A stretch of 27,663 nt of DNA from CAXPZW01 sp964221845 (GCA_964221845.1 CAXPZW010000053.1:1-27663); one strand, 5' to 3'. Shown: positions 7,084 to 15,218, counted from the first letter of the stretch. Made by a program: numbers and translations. Notes: generated by a model not told the origin, from the sequence alone.

Positions 7084-9399
7084 TTACACGCTGAACTTCA
7101 CGCCCAGCACCAGGGTGCGCGGGGCACCTGGACCGTACACGAAGTTGGAGTCCCGGTTTTTGCCGGTGTCAAAGTCGTTTTGGTACGCGCCTGTCAGGTT
7201 GCGTACGCCAGCGGATACCTCCCAAAAGGACCCTTCCCACTTGGCGGCAAATTGCTTGGCCACACGCAGGTTCCAGACCCAGAAGGGGTCGGTGATGACG
7301 TAGGCGTCCTCGGCTTGCTCGGGCGCTCCGCCAAAGTGCGCCACTTCCATGCGGCCGGTGTACACCAAGCCCACCGTAGCGTTGAAGGTCTTGCTCGGCA
7401 TCCATTGCAGGTTGCCAAAGCCATACGCGTCCGGCGTGCGCAAGAAATTGGTGCGTCCCGGCAATCCTTCGATGTTTTCGACTGGAGCATCGAAGGTGCT
7501 GCGCTGCAAGGTCAATCCCCCTTCGAGTTGGTACTTCTGAGCAAGGTTGGCGCGGGTTTCAACGGTGATTCCTCGCACCGTTGCGCCCTGACCGTTCTGC
7601 TTTTCAAAGCGCAATCCAAAATCATCTTGGCCTACCGCGGCGAGCACAAAGGCGTTTTCGAGTCGGGTGTAGAAGACTTCCACGGTAACTCCGGCAATCC
7701 ATGTGCTACGGATCCAATCCGCGTTCCAGCTCGCGCTGAGGCTACTGCTGTACTCCGGAGACAGGTCGGGAGCCAGGGAAATGCGGGACACGCCTCCACC
7801 TGCAAACGCAATGTGCAAGTCGGCGTCAAAGGCCTGCGGAGCGCGAAAGCCACGCCCTGCACTCACGCGAAACTGCTGGGTGTCGAGCGGCTTGAACAGG
7901 AGTGATACGCGGGGCGATACCACCGGTCCTTCTACCAAGTTGTGCGCATCCGCGCGCACGCCAGTAAGCAAGGTCCACTTGGGGCGGAACTGCCAATCCG
8001 ATTGCGCAAATACGCCAGCGCTTTGGGTGGTTTGGTCCACCACAAAGTCATAGGCTTCAATGCGGTCGTCGATGTCGTCCACGATGGCTTCGGTGCCGAG
8101 GGTTACTACGTGGCGCCCTTCAAAGACGGTCAGCAGGCGGTTTACTTGTACGCCCCCTTGCACGGTGCGCGCCAGCGATTGGCCGTAAGGCGCGTTGCTG
8201 ATGCAGTCGGCCAATTCCAGAAGATCGTCTGGAGCTACTCCTGTAAAGTGATCGCGATCGGTGCGTTGGGCTCCCAGGTAGGCAATGAAGGAGCCCGTGC
8301 GATCGGCGTTGTTCTTTTGGTAGTCCAAGCTTGCCAGGGTGACGCGGTGGGTGCGCTGTTCGGCTTGCTGGGTGAGGTGGGGGGCGGCGTCTATGAGTTC
8401 CCCGCCGTAGCGCTCCTCGTGGGTGTGGGTGAGGCTGAATTCCAGTTTTTGCCGCGGGTCCATGCGCCAAAACAGCGACAGGCCAGAGGCCGTGGTGTTG
8501 AGCTGGGTGAGTTCCGAAAAGCCATCCCCGTTGTGGTCGTAGGCTTGGCGATCGCGCTGATTCAAAAAGAGCGAAATGCCCAGGTCTTTCCCGGGCACTA
8601 CCAACGTGCCCAAGCCCGTGAATTGCTGCTCCCAAGCTTGGCCACCGATGAGCCGCAGGGTTTGTCCCATACTGAACTGGCTCTCCTCGGGAATGCGCGT
8701 CATCACATTCACCGTCCCCCCAATGGCGCTTGACCCGTACAGGGCCGACCCCGCGCCGCGCACCACTTCAATGCGGTCCACGAGCGCTGTGGGAATCTGC
8801 TCCAGGCCATACAGCCCGGTCAGGGGAGAGAATAGAGGCCGGCCGTTGATCAAAATTTGGCTGTACCCGCCGCCCAAGCCGTTGATGCGCAGTTGGGTGT
8901 AGTTGCAGGTTTGGCAGTCGGTTTCCACGCGCAGGCCAGGTTGGAAGTTCAGGCCTTCACTGAGGTCGCAGCTCTGGGTGCGCTCCAGGGTTTGGGCGCC
9001 AATGATGCCCACCATCACGGGTGCGTCTGTGCGGCGCTGAAAAGTGCGGGTGCCGGTCACCACGGCCTGTTCCAATTGGAGCGGGTCGGGTTGCAAATCG
9101 GCTTCCACGGTGGCTGCGGGAGACGCCGGGCTCAAGACCACATGCTGGATGGAGGGCAAGTGCCCTATGTAGCGCAACACCACGCGGTAGGTGCCCCACG
9201 CAAAGCCACTGGCGGTGGTGGTGCCGTCCACATCGGTGGAGAACACGCGGTCGGCATCGGGCACTTCAATGGTGGCAAACGGCACCTGCTGGCCTTCGGC
9301 GGTGATGGAGAAGTACATCACGCCGTCATTCCCGTTCTGACCTAGGGCGCCTAAATCCAGAAGTAAGAAGAGTGAAAGCAGAAGAGTTCGTATTTGCAT
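7084..9399 (-). CDS. TonB-dependent outer-membrane receptor (FepA/HmuR-like plug)
   Basis: 771 residues: signal peptide ending ...LDLGALGQ, a short carboxypeptidase-like domain (~25-100), a probable TonB box QAVVTGT at 111-117, plug domain ~120-235 and a 22-strand-type barrel after that. The plug carries CQTCNYTQLRINGLGGGYS and ILINGRPLFSPLTGLYGLEQ, then the canonical IEVVRGAGSALYGSSAIGGTVN. The plug Cys pair (C162, C165) followed by an RINGL segment is what I recall from bacteroidetal receptors for haem or other metal chelates, but the ligand is not decided by the sequence. The barrel ends in LGVKFSV, with the terminal hydrophobic strand expected for BAM insertion. A perfect TAACTTTG lies 4 nt before the ATG. 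Confidence 0.9.
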   Translation of the reverse strand: MQIRTLLLSLFLLLDLGALGQNGNDGVMYFSITAEGQQVPFATIEVPDADRVFSTDVDGTTTASGFAWGTYRVVLRYIGHLPSIQHVVLSPASPAATVEADLQPDPLQLEQAVVTGTRTFQRRTDAPVMVGIIGAQTLERTQSCDLSEGLNFQPGLRVETDCQTCNYTQLRINGLGGGYSQILINGRPLFSPLTGLYGLEQIPTALVDRIEVVRGAGSALYGSSAIGGTVNVMTRIPEESQFSMGQTLRLIGGQAWEQQFTGLGTLVVPGKDLGISLFLNQRDRQAYDHNGDGFSELTQLNTTASGLSLFWRMDPRQKLEFSLTHTHEERYGGELIDAAPHLTQQAEQRTHRVTLASLDYQKNNADRTGSFIAYLGAQRTDRDHFTGVAPDDLLELADCISNAPYGQSLARTVQGGVQVNRLLTVFEGRHVVTLGTEAIVDDIDDRIEAYDFVVDQTTQSAGVFAQSDWQFRPKWTLLTGVRADAHNLVEGPVVSPRVSLLFKPLDTQQFRVSAGRGFRAPQAFDADLHIAFAGGGVSRISLAPDLSPEYSSSLSASWNADWIRSTWIAGVTVEVFYTRLENAFVLAAVGQDDFGLRFEKQNGQGATVRGITVETRANLAQKYQLEGGLTLQRSTFDAPVENIEGLPGRTNFLRTPDAYGFGNLQWMPSKTFNATVGLVYTGRMEVAHFGGAPEQAEDAYVITDPFWVWNLRVAKQFAAKWEGSFWEVSAGVRNLTGAYQNDFDTGKNRDSNFVYGPGAPRTLVLGVKFSV

Positions 9400-9686
9400 A
9401 CATCAAAGTTAGAGTTTTCTAACAATGGGTGCGAGCAGTGGCCCGAAAAACTTCTTGTGCGTAAGGAGCATAAGCGCTAGCGCGTTCGCACTCATCGACG
9501 AAACCGTTTTCACATGCTGTTCATCGAAGATGACATCGAAAGATAAATGGTCCCCCTGAACGACTGCCAAGCAGTGGCGTGTTGGCGCGCGGAGACGCAA
9601 TCAAAACCAGCGTTCAGCCGGTCCATCTTGGGCCGTCTGTTTGCTTGGATTGAAATTATCTACCCGATTTTGGCGTTATTGTGAAC
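9400..9686. other. 287-bp divergent spacer
   Basis: It lies between a minus-strand receptor and a plus-strand small lipoprotein. A short palindrome GCGCTAGCGC is at 9474-9483. The 63-codon minus frame at 9409-9600 has no signal or family features and I do not call it. The only promoter-like element I trust is TAACTTTG near 9404. Confidence 0.4.
9404..9411 (-). promoter_or_regulatory. -7 element TAACTTTG, 4 nt from ATG
   Basis: Exact TAnnTTTG match on the minus strand, separated by 4 nt from the receptor start at 9399. If used as in other Bacteroidota, transcription would start at or next to the ATG. Confidence 0.5.
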
Positions 9687-9881
9687 ATGCGACCTGCACA
9701 TTTCTTCACCCTGCTGCTGCTCTCGGGCTTGCTGTTGACCGCTTCATCTTGCGGCACCCACACACGTGGATACAACTACAAGGCACACGCCAAGCGCAAC
9801 AAAAAAATGAGTCGCAAAAAGGCACCTTCGGACTTGACCAAGTTCAAGTGCCACAAAGCCATCCGTCAGAAGCGGAAGTGA
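9687..9881 (+). CDS. Small basic lipoprotein, unknown function
   Basis: 64 residues from the ATG at 9687 (an in-frame GTG two codons earlier is possible). The N-terminus MRPAHFFTLLLLSGLLLTASSC is a lipoprotein signal with the acylated Cys at the end of TASSC. The mature part is only about 43 residues and very basic (GYNYKAHAKRNKKMSRKK...CHKAIRQKRK). Such tiny Lys/Arg-rich lipoproteins are frequent in Bacteroidota and usually unannotated; I assign no role. Its 3' end overlaps the end of the convergent receptor gene by 16 bp. It is short and could be questioned, but the signal plus lipobox makes a real gene likely. Confidence 0.65.
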   Translation: MRPAHFFTLLLLSGLLLTASSCGTHTRGYNYKAHAKRNKKMSRKKAPSDLTKFKCHKAIRQKRK

Positions 9882-12181
9882 ACCGAGAGGGTCACATTGC
9901 GCCCCGGATCATCGGCGAAATACCGCATGCGGTTCAGGTAGCTGCGGTATGAAGCATCCAACAAATTGTTTCCTGTCAACACAAACGACCACTTGGTGGG
10001 CCCGTCGCTGCGTACGGGGCGCCAGGTGAGCCCTGCGTTCCAGACCCAGTACCCCGCAGGCGGTGCGCTAAAGTCAAATTCCGCAGGGTAGCGCTGTTGG
10101 CTACCCACGCGACGCACTTCGGTGGACCATCTCCAGTGCGGGTAATTGATGGAGGTGCGGCGGTCTTGTCTAAAGGACTTGTACGTGCTGCCGCGCAGCG
10201 ACATATAGGTTTCTGGCGCCGGGGTGAGGGTCAACGGCTCGGCCCCCAGGGCTTGGGCGTAGGCCCAGCTTGTTCCCAAGGTCACCCGCGCGTACCCGAG
10301 GGCTTTCAGAAACCAATGCAGTTCGGCATCGGTGCCGGCCAAAAAGGCGTCTTGTTGGAGGTAGGCAAACACCGGAAAGGCCCCGCGCGTGGTGAGGCTG
10401 GTTTCGCCGGTAGGCGTGAGTTGGATGAATCCGTCTGACAGTTGGGCGTAGGCCACGGCCACCACATGCACCCGGTCGAGTTTGAGGGTAGGGGCGAGCA
10501 CCAGTTTGGCGGTGTGTTCGGCCTCCAAGTTCGGGTTGCCTTCTTCGAGTCCGCCTACGCCTTGGTGCAGGCCTTGGCTGTACCACTCTTGCACGGTGGG
10601 TGCACGGCGCTCCAGAATGCCCGAGACTTCCAGGTGAAAGGCTTGGTAGTCGTAACTGTAGTCGGTGGCCAAGCGCGCGCTGATGCGTTCGCGATGCGTG
10701 CGCACGAAAGTGGGGTTGAAGCCAGAGGTCAGCGGGAAGGCCACCACGTTGGCCCATTCAAACTGCCCACCAAAGGTCCAGTTGTCAAAGCCTACCGCAG
10801 GGTTCCAGACGGCTGCAGTGCGGAAGGCATTTTCTACGTAGTCAGGAATGAGGGGCAATACCTGTGTACCGGGCTGGTTGCGGTTTTCGCTGCGTCGCCA
10901 TTGGGTGGCGGTTTGCAAGCGTCCCCAATGGTTTTCCAGCCGTATATCGGCGGTTTGGAGGGTGAGGTCCAAAGAAGGCTTGCCCGCCAGCGCTTGCCTG
11001 CGCACGTCAAATTCTTGGCGGTCGTTGTGTTGCACGCTCGCGCGCAACAGGTGGGTGTGCTGCCCGTTGTTGTAGGTAACTCCGGTCTGCGCCGCCCAGT
11101 GTTGCACCTCTTGGCGCGGTGCGATAAGTTCCCGAGAAAAGTCCGGTTCCGTGAAGAGTGGCGTGCCCCGTTCGAGGGCGTCTTCCAGGTCGGTGAGGTT
11201 GCCAATGTGTGCACCCCGCAGCACCCCGCGGTTGCTGGCGTAGCAGTTGGCCGAAGCGTCCCACGCGAAGCGATCTCCCAAGCGTCCGCGCAAGCCCAGT
11301 GCACCCGAACCGTTGCGCACGCCCGTGTTTCGCAAGAAGTAGTCAGGGGCGCGCAGATCGCCGCCGTGGTGGTGGCTGGCTTGCAGCTGCCATCCGAATT
11401 TCGGGGAGCCTTGGGTGATGCGGGCCGAGGTCTGTAGTGCCCGCCCGTTGGTGGAAAAGGCGTGTTGCACGTGCCCTTTGGTGTTGCCCGAGCTGTCGGG
11501 ACGGTGGGGGAGAAGCTGTACCACACTACCGCCGCGACTGCCCGCATACCACACACTGCGCGCACCGTGAATCACGCGCACCTGACGTGCCCGATTGGCA
11601 TCGAGTTCTGGGGCGTGGTCCAATCCCCACCCCTGGGTTCCCAGTTCAATGGCGCCGTCCACAATGGGTACGCGCGCCCCGTACAGTCCGTGCACCAGTG
11701 GTTTGGCCACGTTGCCAGAGGCCAATGAGCGGACGCCGGGGAGGGCTTCGAGCGAAGCCACCAGATCCATGGCATTGGCGCCGCGGGTGAGGGAGGCGGA
11801 TTGTTCAGCACTGCGGTGGTCGCCCCTTACGCTGACCACAGAGGGGCCAAGTTGTTGCACGCTTTCCGGACATCGGAGCTCCAAGTCGCCACCTGGGAGC
11901 GGGAGCATGACCGTATCGCGCGCCAATTCAAAACCCAGGGCATTGCCGCAAATGGGCAATGGTCCTGGGCAGCAATGTTGAAGCACGAAACGGCCGTGGG
12001 CGTCACACACCACGGCTGTATCTGCTGTTTGCACATGACCAAACGGTATAGGTTTCCCTGACCGCTCAGCCAACAACACCCCACGAACCACCAGGGTACA
12101 GGTGTCTTGTGCCTGAAGAGAGAGGTCCACGCCGAGCAGGACGAGGACCAATAGGAATATGGACTTACTCCACGTCGGCAT
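9866..12181 (-). CDS. TonB-dependent receptor, probable zinc/metal uptake (ZnuD-like)
   Basis: I start at the ATG at 12181 (771 aa) because it opens directly into a signal peptide (MPTWSKSIFLLVLVLLGVDL...QAQ); a start 30 nt upstream is also open. Order: carboxypeptidase-like domain (~15-100) unusually rich in Cys (VVCDAHGRF, HCCPGPLPICG), plug ~110-220 with LPGVRSLASGNVAKPLVHGLYGARV, WGLDHAPELD and VIHGARSVWYAGSRGG, then a His-rich barrel ending TLSVHFRF. The W-G-x-x-HAPE(L/I)D plug motif is what I recall of flavobacterial ZnuD-like receptors. Zinc as ligand is inferred mainly from the neighbours: it overlaps the upstream lipoprotein by 17 bp and is probably co-transcribed from the promoter next to the Zur-like regulator. 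Confidence 0.82.
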   Translation of the reverse strand: MPTWSKSIFLLVLVLLGVDLSLQAQDTCTLVVRGVLLAERSGKPIPFGHVQTADTAVVCDAHGRFVLQHCCPGPLPICGNALGFELARDTVMLPLPGGDLELRCPESVQQLGPSVVSVRGDHRSAEQSASLTRGANAMDLVASLEALPGVRSLASGNVAKPLVHGLYGARVPIVDGAIELGTQGWGLDHAPELDANRARQVRVIHGARSVWYAGSRGGSVVQLLPHRPDSSGNTKGHVQHAFSTNGRALQTSARITQGSPKFGWQLQASHHHGGDLRAPDYFLRNTGVRNGSGALGLRGRLGDRFAWDASANCYASNRGVLRGAHIGNLTDLEDALERGTPLFTEPDFSRELIAPRQEVQHWAAQTGVTYNNGQHTHLLRASVQHNDRQEFDVRRQALAGKPSLDLTLQTADIRLENHWGRLQTATQWRRSENRNQPGTQVLPLIPDYVENAFRTAAVWNPAVGFDNWTFGGQFEWANVVAFPLTSGFNPTFVRTHRERISARLATDYSYDYQAFHLEVSGILERRAPTVQEWYSQGLHQGVGGLEEGNPNLEAEHTAKLVLAPTLKLDRVHVVAVAYAQLSDGFIQLTPTGETSLTTRGAFPVFAYLQQDAFLAGTDAELHWFLKALGYARVTLGTSWAYAQALGAEPLTLTPAPETYMSLRGSTYKSFRQDRRTSINYPHWRWSTEVRRVGSQQRYPAEFDFSAPPAGYWVWNAGLTWRPVRSDGPTKWSFVLTGNNLLDASYRSYLNRMRYFADDPGRNVTLSVHFRF

Positions 12182-12719
12182 CGAAGGTGACTTCGACGTC
12201 GGTTTCGCCACCGGCGTTGGTGGGGTCGCCCGCGGCTACGCCTTCGCCAGCTTTGTTGGGCTCGTGGCGGAGGGTGACGGTGACATCACCCGTGCTTGCT
12301 TCGCCAGTTACAGCGGTCATTTCCAAACCGAGGGGATCACCGTTGGCATCGGTGTCGTTGTAGGTGAAGGTGATGTTCGCACCGCTCACGACGTAAAACA
12401 TTTGGTGTTCTTCGGCTTCTTCTGCCACTTCTTCGTGGATGGGTTCGGCCGGATCTTGGCTTGCATCGAGCAGGGTAGCCACTGCGGTATAGGTGGTGTT
12501 GGCAGCCAAAGGAGCGGTGGTGGTCATGCCGTCTTCGCCGCCGTCGCCGTCCGGATCGTCAAAGGTCCATTCCACGGCATCGCCGGTTTCGGGAGTAAAT
12601 GTGAGCGAAACCGTAGTAATCACCTCACCTTCGTTGGGCAGGGTGCATTCTTCGGGTTCATCGGTTTGGCAGGCGGTCCAAGTGAGGGCCAGAAATGCCA
12701 GTGGCAAGAGTCGCTTCAT
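12165..12719 (-). CDS. Acidic Asp/Glu-rich lipoprotein of the zinc-receptor operon
   Basis: 184 residues: MKRLLPLAFLALTWTAC is a lipoprotein signal (acylated C17; Trp at -3 is unusual but bacteroidetal lipoboxes are loose). The mature protein is a beta-sandwich-like domain with VSLTFTPETGD, FDDPDGDGGEDG, a helical HEEVAEEAEEHQMFYVVSG and VTLRHEPNKAGEG...TNAGGETDVEVTF. I recall this family beside TonB receptors in flavobacteria, where automated annotation often calls it a type-1 periplasmic binding-fold protein; the function is not established. Conserved His and many acidic residues suggest metal handling (inference). First gene of the minus-strand operon, reading into the ZnuD-like receptor with a 17-bp overlap. 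Confidence 0.8.
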   Translation of the reverse strand: MKRLLPLAFLALTWTACQTDEPEECTLPNEGEVITTVSLTFTPETGDAVEWTFDDPDGDGGEDGMTTTAPLAANTTYTAVATLLDASQDPAEPIHEEVAEEAEEHQMFYVVSGANITFTYNDTDANGDPLGLEMTAVTGEASTGDVTVTLRHEPNKAGEGVAAGDPTNAGGETDVEVTFDADVE

Positions 12720-12726
12720 TGGTTAA

Positions 12727-12741
12727 TGCAATTATGTTGCA
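12727..12741. promoter_or_regulatory. Candidate Zur operator A (TGCAATTATGTTGCA)
   Basis: TGCAA and TTGCA form a perfect inverted repeat around 5 nt, fitting a Fur-family 7-1-7 layout. It lies between the -7 element and start codon of the lipoprotein-receptor operon. Assignment to the adjacent regulator is inference. Confidence 0.55.
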
Positions 12742-12769
12742 AAAGTAAAACTGCATTTGACAAATGCAA
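12740..12769 (-). promoter_or_regulatory. Bacteroidota-type promoter of lipoprotein-receptor operon
   Basis: On the minus strand TTG (12769-12767) is followed after exactly 19 nt by TACTTTTG (12747-12740), an exact TAnnTTTG. The spacing fits the known -33/-7 promoters of this phylum. The start codon is 20 nt further. Two candidate operators cover the -33 region, and a third begins at the downstream edge of the -7 box. Confidence 0.6.
12752..12768. promoter_or_regulatory. Candidate Zur operator B (TGCATTTGACAAATGCA)
   Basis: A perfect 8-1-8 inverted repeat, the strongest dyad in the window, located between the -33 and -7 elements. Its 3' arm overlaps operator C. Confidence 0.65.
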
Positions 12770-12779
12770 CATTGTTGCG
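12765..12779. promoter_or_regulatory. Candidate Zur operator C (TGCAACATTGTTGCG)
   Basis: GCAAC-ATT-GTTGC is a perfect inverted repeat; in a 7-1-7 frame six of seven positions pair. It shares the TGCAA/TTGCA ends with operator A and lies 12 nt before the regulator's ATG, so it could give autoregulation. Confidence 0.6.
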
Positions 12780-12791
12780 TTACTTTGTTTC

Positions 12792-13169
12792 ATGCGAAAG
12801 ACCAAGGCCAGTACCGCTGTACTCGAAACCCTTCGCGGCAGCTCTCACGCGTTGACTCACCGTGAATTGCAGGAACTGCTCCAGGACACCTGCGACCGTG
12901 TGACCATCTACCGCGTCCTGGGTCGCCTGACCGGCGAGGGCCTGGTCCACAAGGTCAGCGACTTGGACGGTTCGGTCCGTTACGCTTCCTGCCACACTTG
13001 CGAGTCCCACGGCCACGCACACAACCACGACCACTTGCATTTTACGTGCACCACCTGCGGGCAAACCCGCTGTTTGGAATCGGTGGAAGTGGCCTTCGAA
13101 CTGCCCGACGGCTTTACCCTGAAAGAGACGAATTTGAGCGTGAGTGGGGTGTGTGATCGCTGCGCTTGA
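12792..13169 (+). CDS. Fur-family metalloregulator, Zur-like
   Basis: 125 residues from the ATG at 12792; the longer open frame to the left is antisense of the lipoprotein. Winged-helix DNA-binding part: AVLETLRGSSHALTHRELQ...DRVTIYRVLGRLTGEGLVHK (~10-54). Metal part: CHTC (67-70), a His-rich HGHAHNHDHLHF (73-84), CTTC (86-89) and CDRC (121-124), i.e. the two CxxC pairs of a structural zinc site plus a His-rich sensing region. The short length and C-terminal CxxC are typical of the flavobacterial Fur-like/Zur group. I infer zinc rather than iron sensing from the His-rich segment and the divergent ZnuD-like operon; Fur or PerR identity is not excluded. A weaker TTACTTTG element ends 4 nt before the ATG. 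Confidence 0.85.
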   Translation: MRKTKASTAVLETLRGSSHALTHRELQELLQDTCDRVTIYRVLGRLTGEGLVHKVSDLDGSVRYASCHTCESHGHAHNHDHLHFTCTTCGQTRCLESVEVAFELPDGFTLKETNLSVSGVCDRCA

Positions 13170-13190
13170 GCGGTGCTTCTGAAGACGTCC

Positions 13191-13198
13191 TACCTTCG
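13191..13198 (+). promoter_or_regulatory. Candidate -7 element TACCTTCG, 4 nt from ATG
   Basis: One mismatch from TAnnTTTG, followed by CCCC and the start codon at 13203. A TTG lies 22 nt upstream of it, slightly too far for the usual spacing. Confidence 0.4.
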
Positions 13199-13202
13199 CC
13201 CC

Positions 13203-14441
13203 ATGCGCGCATTGCTTTTGCTTTTTCTGTGGCTCCCACTCCCGAGCCCGGCCCAGTCCACCCTCCGCGTGGCCAGCTACAACGTGTTGAACTTTCCGAC
13301 CGGCACCATGCCTGATCGCCAAGACACCTTGGCGGTCATCCTCGAAGACATCCAGCCGGACTTGTTGCTGCTCCAGGAGCTTAAAAGCGCCGAAGGGTTG
13401 GCCTTGATTGCCGAGGAAAGCTGCGCGGGACTGCCGGGGAATTGGATCGCGAGTGCTTACGTGCCGTTGCAATCCAACCCCAACAGCGGCTGGCCATTGC
13501 AACAAGCCCTGGTCTACAACAACGAGGTACTCGGCATGCTTGAAGAGGACGTCATTCTGACCTCCTACCGGGACGTAAACGCCTACCGCATGTTTGTCCG
13601 CGACCTGGCCACTTTGGACGGCGACACCACCTTCCTCAACGTCTTTGTCACCCACCTCAAAAGCAGCCAAGGCGCCGACAACGAGGCCATCCGCTTGGCC
13701 ATGGTGCAGGACTTTATGACTGCGCTCGATGCGTACGACCCGGAGGTGCCGGCCATCTTCGCCGGAGACTTCAACCTGTACTCTAGCAACGAGCCGGCGT
13801 ACCAGGCCATCCTGAGCCCAGACAATCCGTTGGTCTTTTTGGACCCCATTGATGCGCCAGGAGAGTGGAGCGAAGCCAGTTTTGGCCAGCCTCACCTGTT
13901 GACCCAGTCCACCCGCACCTCCCAGATCTACGGCGACGGGGCCGGCGGCGGGCTCGATGATCGGTTTGATTTTGCGATGCTTTCCACGCCTTTCTTCGAG
14001 GCGACTTCAGCGTTGCAGTATGTGGAAGGGAGCTATGTGGCCTATGGTAACAGCGGGTTGTGCTACAACCAGAGTTTTGTCCAATGCCAGGACGGTGGGG
14101 CCACCGTTTCAAACGCGGTCAACTGGGCCTTGTACCACATGAGCGACCATTTGCCGATTGTGTTTGACCTGAGTACGAGCACCCCGCTTTCTGTGGAAGA
14201 GCCAGAACTGGAGTCGAGCGGAGCAGCAGTCCTTTTGTTGGGAGATGCACTCCAAATTCAAGCCCTGCCGCAGTGGCGCGGTGAAGTATCGGTGTACAGC
14301 GCCGACGGCCGCTTGTTGCAGGCCACTCTTCCGGCGCAACACGGGATGCGCATTCCAGCTTCTATTGGAACAGGAGTGGTAGTGGTACACCTGCACGACA
14401 CGGCAGGCCAAGTGCACGTTTCGCGGCACGTGTTGCCTTAG
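13203..14441 (+). CDS. Secreted endonuclease/exonuclease/phosphatase-family protein with T9SS-like tail
   Basis: 412 residues from the ATG at 13203, chosen because it begins a signal peptide (MRALLLLFLWLPLPSPAQ). The EEP fold follows with its metal/catalytic motifs: VASYNVLNF (~24-32), LLLQEL with the metal-binding Glu near residue 59, THLKSS, AGDFNLYSS (Asp/Asn near 189-191) and the final SDHLP His. The last ~65 residues (SVYSADGRLLQ...IPASIGTGVVVVHLHDTAGQVHVSRHVLP) look like a degenerate T9SS type A sorting domain. So this is an exported nuclease or phosphodiesterase; DNA, RNA or lipid/inositol phosphate substrates cannot be separated from sequence alone. Its stop overlaps the stop of the convergent PlsC gene by 4 bp. 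Confidence 0.85.
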   Translation: MRALLLLFLWLPLPSPAQSTLRVASYNVLNFPTGTMPDRQDTLAVILEDIQPDLLLLQELKSAEGLALIAEESCAGLPGNWIASAYVPLQSNPNSGWPLQQALVYNNEVLGMLEEDVILTSYRDVNAYRMFVRDLATLDGDTTFLNVFVTHLKSSQGADNEAIRLAMVQDFMTALDAYDPEVPAIFAGDFNLYSSNEPAYQAILSPDNPLVFLDPIDAPGEWSEASFGQPHLLTQSTRTSQIYGDGAGGGLDDRFDFAMLSTPFFEATSALQYVEGSYVAYGNSGLCYNQSFVQCQDGGATVSNAVNWALYHMSDHLPIVFDLSTSTPLSVEEPELESSGAAVLLLGDALQIQALPQWRGEVSVYSADGRLLQATLPAQHGMRIPASIGTGVVVVHLHDTAGQVHVSRHVLP

Positions 14442-15178
14442 GCGTCGTAGGCGTTTCTGAAGGTCAACACTTGGGCTGAGGTCCATTCTACGGCCTGGGC
14501 ACGCAGCGCTTCTGCATCACCACTTTGCATCAATGCACTGAAGGCAATCGTGACCTCCAATCGGCGGCCACCAAAGGTGCGCAGGAAGTGGGGGAGAAAG
14601 GTGTCTTCGCCCACCCAAGCAATGTTCTGATTGCGGTACTCAATCGCACACGCCACAATCGGGAAGCCCTCTTCGGCTGCTACGCGGAATGCGCCCGGGC
14701 GGTATCCCAGCAATTCAGGGCCGCGGTGGGTGGTGCCTTCAGGGTACATTAGGATGTTGGCACCACCGCGCAGACGGTCGCGGATATCGTTGCGGGTTTT
14801 TGCGCGGCTTTTGGTGCTGCTGCGGTCCACAAAAATCACCCCGATCATGCGCGCCGCCCATCCCACAATGGGCCATGAGCGAATGGAGGCCTTGGCCACA
14901 AACACCACCGGCACCCCCACCATGTGCAGCAGGATATCGGTGTAGCTGCGGTGGTTGCTCATCACAATGCAGTTTTCATTGGGGAGTTGGCCATGTTGAG
15001 TGACGCGCAGATTAAGGGCAGCGGTCATGCATCGTCGCCACATGTACAGGATGCGCGCAAGGGCTCGTTGGTTGCGACTGACCGCAAGCACAATCACCAT
15101 GATCAGGCACGTAAATAGCGAGACCACGATGAAGGTCAATACGCGAAGAAACGCACGGATGGCTTGCAGTACTACCAT
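14438..15178 (-). CDS. plsC: 1-acyl-sn-glycerol-3-phosphate acyltransferase-like protein (PlsC family)
   Basis: The open frame extends to 15397, but that would overlap the upstream arsI-like gene by 179 bp with a low-complexity basic N-terminus. I start at the ATG at 15178 (246 aa), the normal PlsC length. Membrane segment ~10-33 (FLRVLTFIVVSLFTCLIMVI); acyltransferase block I NHRSYTD (HX4D: H76, D81); block II-like VAKASIRSWPIVGW; block III YPEGTTHRG (145-153); block IV IVACAIEY. The enzyme acylates lysophosphatidic acid to phosphatidic acid at the inner membrane; a related lyso-lipid (ornithine/glycine lipid) acceptor is possible. It lies 40 nt downstream of the ArsI-like gene on the same strand. 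Confidence 0.85.
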   Translation of the reverse strand: MVVLQAIRAFLRVLTFIVVSLFTCLIMVIVLAVSRNQRALARILYMWRRCMTAALNLRVTQHGQLPNENCIVMSNHRSYTDILLHMVGVPVVFVAKASIRSWPIVGWAARMIGVIFVDRSSTKSRAKTRNDIRDRLRGGANILMYPEGTTHRGPELLGYRPGAFRVAAEEGFPIVACAIEYRNQNIAWVGEDTFLPHFLRTFGGRRLEVTIAFSALMQSGDAEALRAQAVEWTSAQVLTFRNAYDA

Positions 15179-15218
15179 GAACAGTTGGGTTGGTACCCTC
15201 AAGTAACGTAGAATCCCC

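Noticed and set aside
9409..9600. 63-codon minus-strand frame in the divergent spacer
   Set aside because: No signal, membrane segment or family resemblance, and it would occupy the receptor promoter region.
12159..12791. Extension of the Fur-family frame by 211 codons
   Set aside because: It is antisense to the lipoprotein gene and crosses the promoter/operator spacer; the Fur fold begins right after the ATG at 12792.
12780..13895. A 371-codon minus-strand frame across the regulator and nuclease genes
   Set aside because: Antisense of two well-supported genes, no recognisable motif.
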